Assembly: GCF_040369795.1 (NCBI RefSeq)
Contig: NZ_AP028955.1
Span: 248,001-312,000 of the forward strand
Origin: Spiroplasma_E ixodetis_B
GTDB taxonomy: Bacteria > Bacillota_I > Bacilli_A > Mycoplasmatales > VBWQ01
Reading direction: 5' to 3'
Length of the DNA stretch: 64,000 nt
The position numbers were made by a program, and so were the translations under genes. Each line of letters opens with the position of its first letter. The first letter of the stretch is position 1. Under the pieces are notes generated by a model, which was not told where the DNA came from, made no database searches, and was given only the letters and a program-made list of their open reading frames with translations. Of this stretch, positions 9,086 to 17,693 are shown piece by piece.

Positions 9086-10091
9086 TAGCTAACTAAAGTA
9101 ATGTTTACTCATATCTTGAAAAATAAAATCAATATCTTTTTTAATATTTGGTCAATAATTTGGTAATATTTTTCTTATATTATGTTTTATAGCAAATCAA
9201 AGATGTTCAATTGGATTTAAATTAGGAGAATATGGCGGAAGAAATAATAGTTTGCATCCAGCATTTTCAATTAATTGTTGTGTTAATTTAGATTTATGAA
9301 ACGTTGCATTATCTAAAACTATAATTTGTCCACGCTTTAATACTGGAATTAGTATATTTTTTACATATGATTCAAAAATTTTACTGTTGCAATGTCCTTC
9401 AAATGCTCATAGGGCTTTTAATTTACCTTTATTTAGTGAACCAATTATACTCATTCTTTTTATTTTATATGCGGGTTTATTATCAAATAATCTTTTACCT
9501 TTTTCAGATCAACCATATTTATAAAATTCATTATCATCAATTCCAGATTCATCAATATATACTAAATCTTCATTCATTATTTTAGCTATTTCTTTTAAAA
9601 AATATTCTTGTTTATTTTTATCTCTTTGTTCATATAGAAAAGTTTTTTTATATGTATAATTTAGTTTTTTCAAATAGTTATAAACTGTTTCTTTAGTCAT
9701 ATCACCAAATTTTTCAATTACTTTTTGAACTGTAACATCTTTATTTTGCGCTAAATAATTTTTTAATTAATCTAAATCCTTTATTTTGTGGCTATGTCCT
9801 TTTTGATAATTCAAAATTTGTTTTATATGCACAGTTTCTTTTTTTTCTTCATAATAATAAAGTCTTTCTAGTAATATTGAACACTTTACAAATTTCTTTA
9901 ATTTTCATGTTTTTACTTTCATAGGCTTCTATTACTTTTCTTCGTAAGTCTTCACTGTATGGTTTTGGCATAATTTAATCTTCCTAATCTATTTTAAATA
10001 TTGCTGAATTGTACTTTTAAATTCAAAAAATGTTTAAATTACATATTATTATTTTACATTATTTATGAGTAAACATTACTTTAGTTAGCTA
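9086..10091 (-). mobile_element. IS630-family element, copy 1, 1006 bp, both ends present
   Basis: The ends TAGCTAACTAAAGTAATGTT and its inverse are perfect long terminal repeats flanked by TA on both sides, the IS630/Tc1 target. It lies inside the plasmid segment, between the small ORFs and the OTU gene pair. Confidence 0.9.
9089..9971 (-). pseudogene. IS630-family transposase, frameshifted and nonsense-mutated
   Basis: Starts 'MPKPYSEDLRRKVIEAYESK' (helix-turn-helix). The DDE_3 core has 'VYIDESGIDDNEFYKYGW', a 'VLDNATFHKSK' equivalent and 'LPPYSPNLNPIEH'. A 5-bp loss in the poly-T region near 9840 shifts the frame, and a TAA replaces Glu near 9768. Confidence 0.83.
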
Positions 10092-10158
10092 TATAAAGAA
10101 CTTTTTGCCGAAATCATGTAAAATTATAATAAGAAAAATTAGGAGATAAAAATAAATT

Positions 10159-10953
10159 ATGCCATGAGAACCAATTGATTTAAGCCAAGCAGATAAAAAT
10201 AAATCAAAAAACAAAAATGAAGCCATAAGAATAAAAGAAAAAATTAATTTATCATCTTTAACAAAAAAACAAGAAAAAAAATTTACTAAAAAATATGGCA
10301 AGTATGATATATTTAATGATAATTCAATAAATTTAACTTCACGTATTATATTTTTTAGAAAAATGTTTGAAAGACAAAATCAAAAAAAACTGAAAAAAAA
10401 ATATGCAAAAATTTACAATTTAATTAAAAAAATAAAAAATGAAACAAGATATGTATCAACTGAAACTAAAGAATATTTTCAATACAATTTATCTTCATTA
10501 AATTTAAAGATGCAAAAAGAAATAGATTTAATAAATAATTCAAAAGATTCAAAAAGAAGAAAACAAGTAAAGATTTCATTTATAAATAAAATGAAATCTG
10601 AAATTGATATAAAAACAATACAAAAAATAATAGAACCATTTAAAAATATCAAAAAATTAGAGAAAAAGGTTAATAATTATATTAATATATTCGGAATAAC
10701 AAGCCTATGTGTTCCTTTAGTTGGAAAAGTAAAAAATATTACATCTTGTTTATCATCAGTAGATTCAATTTTTGGTGATAATGATTGATATAAAGAAAAA
10801 AAACAAAAACTTGAAGATAAATTGGAAAATCATAATACGAATTCAAAAGAATCATTAAAAGTAGATGAAATTAATAAAGAGGTACAAAAATTATTTTTAA
10901 AATCAGATGATAAAAATAATATATTATTAACTAAACCAGCAATTTTAAAATAA
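10159..10953 (+). CDS. Plasmid hypothetical protein, 264 aa, upstream partner of the OTU gene
   Basis: ATG 10159 with AGGAG 13 bases upstream; stop TAA 10951; two TGA-Trp codons. The protein is very Lys/Asn-rich and predicted to be mostly helical. Residues ~75-105 and ~150-175 are coiled-coil-like, and one mildly hydrophobic stretch ('INIFGITSLCVPLVGKV') lies at about 175-195. No signal peptide, catalytic motif or known family is recognised. The OTU-domain gene starts 29 bp downstream with its own ribosome site and no terminator between, so co-transcription is likely. A role as cofactor, chaperone or antidote for the OTU protein is a guess from position only. Confidence 0.7.
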
Positions 10954-10982
10954 AACTATTATGATATAAAAGGATGATAAAA

Positions 10983-12689
10983 ATGAACAATGAATATATA
11001 AATAAAACATTTTTCAATAGATATATTGAAAAATGTTTCGGTAATCATCAATTACTAAATCCTACACAAAATGAAACAATTGAAGATTTGGATATTTATA
11101 GACAAATTTTAATAGATTGAGAAAATACAATTGAAGAAGAATTAGGTTTTAAAATTATTTTTGAAAATGGTAAATTTAAAGAAAAATTAATAAATAAATA
11201 TAAAGATGAAAAAAAAGAAGAAATTAGGACAAAATATTTTTTAAAAAGAAAAGAAGTTTTGAAATTTATATTCTCACCTATTATTATTAAAAAGATTAAT
11301 AATAGTCAAACATGAGATTTAATATTAGAAGAAGATGATTTAAGAGATTTTTATCATTATATATTAAATATTAATGATAAACGTATGGTTTTAAATGAAG
11401 AAATTGAATTGATTAAAAGCATTAATTTTGAAAATAGTTTTGCTATATATGAAAGCATAATTAAAAATATTAAAAAACTAAAATATTTGATATTACCTTT
11501 AGATTTACAAACTGATGAAAATTTGAAATTTAATAGATTAAAAACTATAACAGATTGTAGTGGACCTTGATTTAATAGCTTTGAAGCAACAAAAAAAACA
11601 TACGGAAAAAATAATAATCAAACATGAGCAGAACTTCTTACTGAAATGTCTGATGAAATAATTAATTATGAAAATAAATTATTCAAATCATTTGAAATAT
11701 CTGTTGACGATTTAAATAATTCAAAAATGAATCAAAATCTCAAATTAAAGAATTTAAAAAATGTTCCAAAAGATGGGAATTGTTTATTTTGAGCAATTAT
11801 TTTTGCTTATTTAGAACCAGTAAAAAAAGATCAGTATCAGCTCCAAAAAAGACATAAAAATCTTTTTGGAGCTGATACTGAATATAATTTTATTTTGGAA
11901 AAAGTAGATTTTGCTTTTTGAAAATATATAAAAAATAAAAATATGCTTCTATTATTTCGTAATAAAGTTATTGATTATATACAAGAAAATATAAAAACAA
12001 ATCGCGGTGACAATAAAGCAACATTTGAAAGTAGTGTATTAGGTAGTGAAATTAATAATAAATTAAACCACAACATTAACATTAATAAAGAGGAACAAAT
12101 AAGAAAAACCTTAAAAGAAATGAGAAAAGATGGTACTTGAGGTGGTTCTATTGAAATTGAGGCAATATGTAATATTTTAAATTGTAAAATTAGTAGAAAT
12201 GAAGAAGTATTTGAGCCAGATCATCCAATACCAGATTTTATTGAAATAAAATTACATTTTGCAAATAATCATTATCAATATTATTTGATAAAACAAACTA
12301 AAAAAAGTAATATTAATTCATCAATTTCTTTTTCAATTGATAAAATATTAAAGGAAGAACCAAGTAACAAAAAAATAAAAGTTGAAGATAAAAGTATAGA
12401 TTTTAATGAAAAATTTCAATTTTCAAAAATTCAATATAATCCAAATCCAAAATTTCTAGTAAAAGATACAAGTGATAATTATTTATACTCTGAACTAAAA
12501 CACCAAGATATAATTTCTATAAATCAAAATGAAAGACCATCATCAGTTTCTAGTATAAGTACTATTAATTCAAATTTTTCTACAGGTACTTTTCACTTCA
12601 CTAGTGACGAAAGACCATCATCAGTTTCCACAAATTCAACTGATGAAAGACCATCATCAGTTCTTATTTCTTCATTTTTATCTTATTAA
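10983..12689 (+). CDS. OTU-domain cysteine protease (deubiquitinase-type), candidate host effector
   Basis: A 568-aa protein, ATG 10983 with AAAGGATG just upstream. Residues 1-255 are helical, Lys/Glu-rich and unassigned. Residues ~260-436 match an OTU protease: 'VPKDGNCLFWAI' with Asp264 and nucleophile Cys267, then 'DGTWGGSIEIEAI' (Trp386) and 'FANNHYQYYLI' with His430. All three positions of the OTU triad are present. Residues ~437-568 are Ser/Asn-rich with three 'ERPSSV' repeats. No signal peptide or ankyrin repeats are evident. OTU proteases cleave ubiquitin, which bacteria lack, so the target should be in a eukaryotic host. Plasmid-borne Spaid of S. poulsonii also has an OTU domain. The frame ends 23 bp before IS256/IS3 scraps, so the C-terminus may be truncated. 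Confidence 0.8.
11831..11881. repeat. 19-bp perfect inverted repeat inside the OTU domain
   Basis: Arms 11831-11849 and 11863-11881 (TCAGTATCAGCTCCAAAAA and its exact inverse) with a 13-base loop. It lies 48 bases after the catalytic Cys codon and encodes residues ~283-300. It is more GC-rich than its surroundings and could fold in DNA or mRNA. Confidence 0.9.
12531..12664 (+). repeat. Three direct repeats encoding 'ERPSSV' in the OTU protein tail
   Basis: GAAAGACCATCATCAGTTTC occurs at 12531-12550, 12609-12628 and (last base changed) 12645-12664, in the same frame, giving three '(N/D)ERPSSV' units. Spacing is irregular (78 and 36 bases, both multiples of 3). Confidence 0.9.
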
Positions 12690-12879
12690 AAGGCAGAAAG
12701 GGACACCCCTAAGTTACTATTTTAGATTAATTCTGTCTTCAAATTGGATTGGTGCCAAGCACACTCTATATAAAAGTGGCAAATCAGTATCTTGCCTTGC
12801 TAAAGAGTACAATGTTACAAGAGCAGCTACTAATAAAGTAAAATTTTGTATTTTTAAATAAGAAACATAGTTATCATCT

Positions 12880-13130
12880 ATTTTTAAAAATTTCTTATGT
12901 TGTTCTAAAGTTTGGGGTTTGCTTTTTTTTAAAATTAGTAGGAATAATAAGCTTTTTTAAAATAAAAGAAACTTCTTGTTAATTAATTTTTTGAAAATTT
13001 ATTTCACTATCAAATTCATTTAGAACAAATTTTATTTGATTAGATATTGTTTTATTATCTTTACCATAGATAACTTGGAATAGCAACCTTTTTAAGTTTT
13101 ATTTTTATTAATCTATGACCATCTGTTTAA
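12880..13130 (-). pseudogene. Decayed minus-strand ORF
   Basis: On the minus strand, coding-like stretches such as 'YGKDNKTISNQIKFVLNEFD' and 'EVSFILKKLIIPTNFKKK' can be read, separated by TAA codons and at least one frame change. They look like remains of one protein, but no family is recognised. It would have been in the same orientation as parA and rep. Confidence 0.3.
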
Positions 13131-13284
13131 ATTTTAAAACTTTATAAAAAAAAGCAACAAAATTTGTTCTTTGATTTTTCTAGTTATTATATAAATATTA
13201 TTTTTTCTTTACTAGAAAAACATTACAAAAGTTTTGTAAGTAATATTTACAAATTGGTTTTTATTAAGTTTGGTCAACCAAGAT

Positions 13285-13316
13285 AAGGAATAATTTTTAT
13301 TCCTTTTTCTTTTTTA
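13285..13316 (+). terminator. Hairpin with T-run, terminator-like
   Basis: AAGGAATAA/TTATTCCTT (9-bp arms 13285-13293 and 13297-13305, 3-base loop) followed by TTTCTTTTTT. It could end plus-strand transcription coming from the OTU side. Confidence 0.5.
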
Positions 13317-13438
13317 CAAAAAAAAGAAAGAAAAAGGTTACCCTAATGATAAATTATAAAATCCTACGATTAGATTAAATATAAATAAATATAAATAATT
13401 TAAAATAAATATAAGTAATTAAAAGTATTTATATTTAA

Positions 13439-13732
13439 TTACTTATATTTTAAAATTAACTCGTTGTAAATTTTAAAAACTTCCCTACGAACTAGTTGAG
13501 ATAAATTTACTTTATTATTTATTTCTTTAAGTTCGTTTAACATGATTTGTGTTTTTTGGTCAATTGAAATTGTTTTAACAATTTTTTTATTTTGTTCACA
13601 TACAAAAGCGTTGTTATCAATTGTTTTAACTTTATCAATTAAATCACTGTCATGGTTTTTAAAACCTTTATCTACAGAGTCAATACTTTTTTGTATGCTT
13701 TCAAATAAAGAACTCTTTTTTGCTTCGCTCAT
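13439..13732 (-). CDS. Small plasmid partition-associated protein, 97 aa
   Basis: ATG 13732 follows the parA stop (13733-13735) directly, with an AAGGAG site inside the parA end, so the two are translationally linked. The protein is polar: an N-terminal 'SEAKKSSLFESIQKSIDSVD' and a C-terminal segment 'TISIDQKTQIMLNELKEINN' plus 'QLVRREVFKIYNE' that could be a ribbon-helix-helix DNA-binding domain. In many plasmids a small RHH protein downstream of parA is the centromere-binding partner. I infer that role from position and size. A 15-bp inverted repeat (13408-13422/13436-13450) overlaps the 3' end and may be its terminator. Confidence 0.65.
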   Translation of the reverse strand: MSEAKKSSLFESIQKSIDSVDKGFKNHDSDLIDKVKTIDNNAFVCEQNKKIVKTISIDQKTQIMLNELKEINNKVNLSQLVRREVFKIYNELILKYK

Positions 13733-14515
13733 TTATAACACTCCTTTTTCGATTAATTCATTTGTTAAAAACCCAATTGGTTTTTTAACTGTAATAGAAA
13801 TAAACTTCATTAACATAGTTTCTTTTTGCTTTGTTGTAGATAAAGGAATTTTAGTATTTAAAACCATTGCCCCAATCTGACTGTTATTAATGGCTTGAAT
13901 TACCGCTTCATGCGTTTTATTTTTTGATACTTTATTAATAACAAAATAATTCATATTATTTGTTATTTTTAATCCTAATTGATTTAGTGTTTTAATGGCA
14001 GTATCATAAGGTTCCTTAATTGTTTTATATCCCTCATAACTAAACTTGTGCGGTTCAATTGGGATTATTATTTCATCACTAGCTAATAAAACATTTAATA
14101 AAATTTTATTCATTGATGGAAATGAATCGAAAAAGATATAGACTATATCTTTTTTTAAAATTTCTTCCATTTTAATTAAGTTATTTTTAAGGGCTAATTC
14201 CCCCATACTCATAGCAGTAACATATGTATTTGTTTCTAACGCTGAATTATTATACGCAGGAACAATTAAAACATTTTCTAAAATAGTTTTTTCAATTGAG
14301 TTTAATAATTCATTATGATTAGAATCCTTAAACCATAATTCAATATTTTTTTTACTAGTATAATTTGGTAATAACGCTCTGCTTAAATTAGCTTGTGGAT
14401 CTATATCAAACACAAGAATTTTCTTATTTAATTGTGATAATACATTAATAAGATTTAAAGTAAGTGTTGTTTTTCCAACTCCACCTTTAGAATTAGCAAA
14501 TGTTATTTTTTTCAT
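13733..14515 (-). CDS. parA: ParA/Soj-family plasmid partition ATPase
   Basis: A 260-aa protein, ATG 14515 with AAAGGAG eight bases upstream. It opens with the deviant Walker A 'NSKGGVGKTTLTLNLI'. 'VFDIDPQANLS' is the A' motif and 'YIFFDSFPSMNKI' the Walker B region. 'IPIEPHKFSYEGYKTI' is also typical of the family. Length is normal for a small Soj-type ParA without an N-terminal HTH. It moves plasmid copies apart with a centromere-binding partner, probably the next gene. It lies downstream of rep in the same direction. No damage is visible, in contrast to rep. Confidence 0.9.
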   Translation of the reverse strand: MKKITFANSKGGVGKTTLTLNLINVLSQLNKKILVFDIDPQANLSRALLPNYTSKKNIELWFKDSNHNELLNSIEKTILENVLIVPAYNNSALETNTYVTAMSMGELALKNNLIKMEEILKKDIVYIFFDSFPSMNKILLNVLLASDEIIIPIEPHKFSYEGYKTIKEPYDTAIKTLNQLGLKITNNMNYFVINKVSKNKTHEAVIQAINNSQIGAMVLNTKIPLSTTKQKETMLMKFISITVKKPIGFLTNELIEKGVL

Positions 14516-14600
14516 ATTTTCTCCTTTTCTTTAAATATTTATATTTATAAATATTTATTAGTGTTTATTTATATTTACTATTATAAATATTTTTAAATAA
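14516..14600. promoter_or_regulatory. AT-rich repeat block upstream of parA
   Basis: Overlapping 'aaatatttata'/'tataaatattt' direct and inverted motifs fill 14525-14600, just upstream of the parA ribosome site. This is where a par promoter/operator or centromere is often found. The evidence is composition and position only. Confidence 0.35.
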
Positions 14601-14690
14601 TAATGTTGTTTTAAGATTTTTGATTTTTAAAATTGAATATTTCAATGGTATGAGATTCTTTCTTTCAATCATAATTATCTATTTGTTTTT

Positions 14691-15444
14691 CTAATGGTTA
14701 TCAAAATCTTTCATAATCTTTTTTACTTCTTCACCACTTAAAATTGGTTTTTCAATTATTTTAGATTTTTGATTTTTAAAATTATTTGTCATTAGTTTTG
14801 ATTTATTTACAGATTCTTTTTTCACCGGCACTTTCTCTAATTCAGGATTTTGAGCATTAAATTTCTCTAAATCTAAATGCGTATTTAAAATTATTTTACA
14901 ATATTTTCTACCAACTTTTATCAATTCATAAGTAAAAATAATATCAGTTTTCTCTAAATCTTTTTTTACTGGTTCTAAAACTTTATTTTTTAACATACTA
15001 ATGTTTTTAAAATAACTACTTTTTAAATTTAAATTTAAAATTTTAGCAAGTTTTTCAAAATCTCATTCATGCATATAGGTTGGAGTTTTTTTGGTTTTAG
15101 CATTCATATACAAATAACTACTTAAATACTCATATAAACGCAATGAATATTTACTTGTAAAAGTTTTTGTATAGGGTAAATAAACATTTGTATAATCAGA
15201 CTTTAAATTTAAATAATGTTCTGCTATTAAACTTTGATGAATTTCTAAACAAATTTTTCCTTGTTTATTTCCACCCTGTAAAAATAAATTTACAAATTTA
15301 AAATCTCCACTAATTTCATCAAATAAAAAAACTTATAACTAGTTAAAATTTCAATTTCTTTTTGAATTACTGTCATTTTTTTATTTTTATGAATAACCTT
15401 ATCATAAAGTTTATGTTGTGCAATCCCGAAATATCTACAGAAAT
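14691..15444 (-). pseudogene. rep: Plasmid replication initiator (Rep_3 type), 3' part, frameshifted
   Basis: Reading down from the IS256 border at 15444: 'RYFGIAQHKLYDKV', 'LTSYKFF', then a one-base frame change near 15325-15335. After that come 'DEISGDFKFVNLF', 'TSKYSLRLYEYLSSYLY', 'EKLAKILNL', 'MLKNKVLEPVKKDLEKTDII' and 'ELIKVGRKYCKIIL'. The 'SKYSLRLYE' and 'VL.P...DL...TDI' patterns define the winged-helix repeat of Rep_3 initiators. The 5' part is at 8052-8252. Both the IS256 insertion and the frameshift inactivate it, so the integrated plasmid cannot use this Rep. A lower-strand ATG at 14996 is internal. Confidence 0.78.
15437..15444. repeat. IS256 target duplication ACAGAAAT, right copy
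   Basis: Directly precedes the IS256 3' terminus GAGGC at 15445. It is identical to 8052-8059. Confidence 0.85.
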
Positions 15445-16816
15445 GAGGCTTTTTAAAAATATGTGTATCTTTTTACAAAGTTACTAGTTTAGATTAATTC
15501 TATCTTTAAATTTTATCATAAAATGAGCAATTGCTGTATTTCAATTTTGAATGGGCATTGTTCATTTTTTTGTTATATTTTCAATTGCTAAGTAAAATAT
15601 TTTAAAAACTGCCATATCATTTGGAAAAACTTTTTTATTTCTAATAACTTTTCGTAATTGACTATTAACAGATTCAATAGCATTTGTTGTATAAATCACT
15701 CTTTTGATTTCTGCAGGATAACTAATAAAAACCATTAAATTATCTCAATTTTTATATCATGATTTAGCAATTTGAGGATATTGTTTATTTCATTTACTTT
15801 CAAAAGATTCTAAAGCTTGCATTGCTTGTTATTCACTACATGCACTATAAATTGGTTTTAAATCTGTAACTAGTGATTTTCTATGTTTGTATGAAACATA
15901 TTTTAAACTATTTCTAATTTGATTAACTATGCATAATTGATGTTCGGTTTTAGGATAAACTGATTGTATTGCTTCTGACATTCCTGTTAAATTGTCACTA
16001 CAAGCAATAAGAATATCATTTAAGCCTCGATTTTTCATTTCTGTGAAATTAGATAATCAAAACTTAGAACATTCATTTTCACTAATGCATAAACCTAAAA
16101 CATCTTTTTTACCTTCTAAATCAACTCCTAGTGCTATATAAACTGATTTGTTAATAATGCTTTTATCTTGTCGTACTTTAACTACTATACAATCAAAATA
16201 AACAATCGGATAAACACTTTCTAATGGCCGATTTTGTCATGCTTTAACATCATCAATAACATCATCAGTAATTTGACTAATAACACTTTCACTAATATCA
16301 GCACCATGATATAACTCTTGTAACTGCATTCTAATATCTGATAAAGTCATGCCTTTGGCATATAATGAAAGAACTTGTTGATCAAAACCATCAAATCTTC
16401 TTTGTCTTTTTGCAACTATTACTGGCTCAAAATTACTATTACGATCTCGTGGTACATTAATCTCAATTTTACCTTGTTGGGTTATTAATTTTTTTGAGCT
16501 TATACCATTACGAGCATTATCACTATTATTATGTTGATTTTTTTCATATCCTAAATAATTTTGCATTTCAGAATTCAACATTTTTTCAACTAATCTTTTT
16601 GTTAATTCTTTATATAAACATCCCTCTTTAAAAACTGTTGTTAAATCTTCAGTATTTTTTAATAATAAATCTACTGCTTTTGATATTGGATCATTATTAT
16701 TAATATTTTGTTTTTTAGACATACGTAACTCACTCTTTCTAGTTATTTAATTTTATTTACTAGAATTAATTAAAAATAGTTATTTTTGCAAGTTACACAG
16801 ATTACTAAACATTACC
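15445..16816 (-). mobile_element. IS256-family element, full length (copy K3), right border of the integrated plasmid
   Basis: Both termini are present: inverted 3' end GAGGCTTTTTAAAAATATGT at 15445 and inverted 5' end closing with ATTACC at 16816, 1372 bp. The left flank is the rep-gene 8-mer. The right flank is the interior of an IS630 copy, so its two flanks come from different molecules, as expected after plasmid integration by recombination. Confidence 0.9.
15484..16722 (-). pseudogene. IS256-family transposase with one nonsense codon
   Basis: A 412-codon frame from ATG 16722 to TAG 15484 ('NLN' end), the normal family length (Transposase_mut). TAA at 15829-15831 replaces Glu after 'IYSACSE', removing the C-terminal third with the catalytic Glu. 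Ribosome site AGAGTGAG upstream. Confidence 0.87.
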
Positions 16817-17481
16817 TCTAAAACTATAATTTTTCCACGCTTTAATACTGTAATTAGTATATTTTTTACATATGATTCAAAAATTTTACTGTTGAAATTT
16901 CCTTCAAATGCTCATAGGGCTTTTAATTTACCTTTATTTAGCGAACCAATTATACTCATTCTTTTTATTTTATATGCGGGTTTATTATCAAATAATCTTT
17001 TACCTTTTTCAGATCAACCATATTTATAAAATTCATTATCATCAATTCCAGATTCATCAATATATACTAAATCTTCATTCATTATTTTAGCTATTTCTTT
17101 TAAAAAATCTTCTTGTTTGTTTTTATCTCTTTGTTCATATAGAAAAGTTTTTTTATATGTATAATTTAGTTTTTTGAAATAGTTATAAACTGTTTCTTTA
17201 GTCATATCACCAAATTTTTCAATCACTTTTTGGACTGCAACATCTTTATTTTGCGCTAAATAATTTTTTAATTCATCTAAATCCTTTATTTTGTGGCTAT
17301 GTCCTTTTTGATAATTCAAAATTGGTTTTATATGCCCAGTTTCTTTTTTTCTTTTTCTTCATAAGAATAAAGTCTTTCTAGTAATATTGAACACTTTACA
17401 AATTTCTTTAATTTTCATGTTTTTACTTTCATAGGCTTCTATTACTTTTCTTCGTAAGTCTTCACTGTATGGTTTTGGCAT
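16817..17481 (-). pseudogene. IS630-family transposase, C-terminally truncated
   Basis: 'MPKPYSEDLRRKVIEAYESK' start, HTH and 'MNYQKGHSHKIKDLDELKNY' linker, then 'YIDESGIDDNEFYKYGW'. The C-terminus with 'LPPYSPNLNPIEH' is lost at the IS256 junction. Confidence 0.82.
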
Positions 17482-17601
17482 AATTTAATCTTCCTAATCT
17501 ATTTTAAATATTGCTGAATTGTACTTTTAAATTCAAAAACTGTTTAAATTACATATTATTATTTTACATTATTTATGAGTAAACATTACTTTAGTTAGCT
17601 A
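16817..17601 (-). mobile_element. IS630-family element, copy 2, left part missing
   Basis: Starts abruptly at the IS256 border inside the transposase ('VLDNATF' region) and ends at the perfect IS630 terminus TTTAGTTAGCTA followed by TA. The transposase start is ATG 17481. The TA-flanked right end lies inside an IS256 3' end (17602 onward). Confidence 0.85.
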
Positions 17602-17659
17602 TAGAATTAATCTAAACTAGTAACTTTGTAAAAAGATACACAGATTTTTAAAAAGCCTC
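17602..17659 (+). mobile_element. IS256 3'-terminal remnant
   Basis: TAGAATTAATCTAAACTAGT through the terminus AAAAAGCCTC, 58 bp, plus orientation. It is wedged between two IS630 pieces. Confidence 0.85.
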
Positions 17660-17693
17660 AAAATTCATTATCATCAATTCCAGATTCATCAAT

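Larger units (their letters stand above)
12690..13438. other. Gene-free plasmid stretch with IS scraps and decayed DNA
   Basis: About 12712-12746 resembles the inverted IS256 3' terminus (AGATTAATTCTGTCTTCAAA). About 12767-12831 matches IS3 orfA from 'YQSGKSVSCLAKEYNVTRAAT' codons with several changes. A broken minus-strand ORF follows (12880-13130). 13285-13316 is a hairpin. 13376-13420 has short AT repeats. No intact gene is seen. Confidence 0.6.
8052..15444. mobile_element. Integrated plasmid of about 7.4 kb (inferred)
   Basis: The 5' part of a rep gene (8052-8252, minus) and its 3' part (14691-15444, minus) sit at opposite ends of this block. Each abuts an IS256 end and the same 8-mer ACAGAAAT (8052-8059 and 15437-15444). 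Joining base 15444 to 8060, with one 8-mer kept, restores a continuous rep reading frame. A circle opened at an IS256 inside rep gives exactly this order. The block carries rep, two small ORFs, an IS630, the OTU gene pair, IS scraps, a small partition-type gene and parA. The circular origin is inference; the frame continuity and 8-mers are seen directly. The alternative is an assembly join across IS256 repeats. Confidence 0.75.

Noticed and set aside
10089..10301. 70-codon minus-strand frame upstream of and inside the 264-aa plasmid gene
   Set aside because: Antisense to the plus-strand gene, Phe-rich mirror composition, no ribosome site.
11831..11881. Hairpin as a rho-independent terminator
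   Set aside because: It is inside the OTU coding frame, not followed by a T-run, and the frame continues for 270 codons beyond.
12531..12664. Possible CRISPR-like repeats
   Set aside because: Only three units, irregular spacing that keeps the reading frame, and they encode a repeated peptide.
13077..13097. TTGGAATAGCAACCTTTTTA resembles an IS3 right end
   Set aside because: The match is short, lacks neighbouring IS3 sequence and falls in a decayed reading frame, so chance is not excluded.
13542..13880. 112-codon plus-strand frame opposite parA and its partner
   Set aside because: Antisense to two well-supported plasmid genes; hydrophobic composition is the mirror of Lys/Asn-rich coding.
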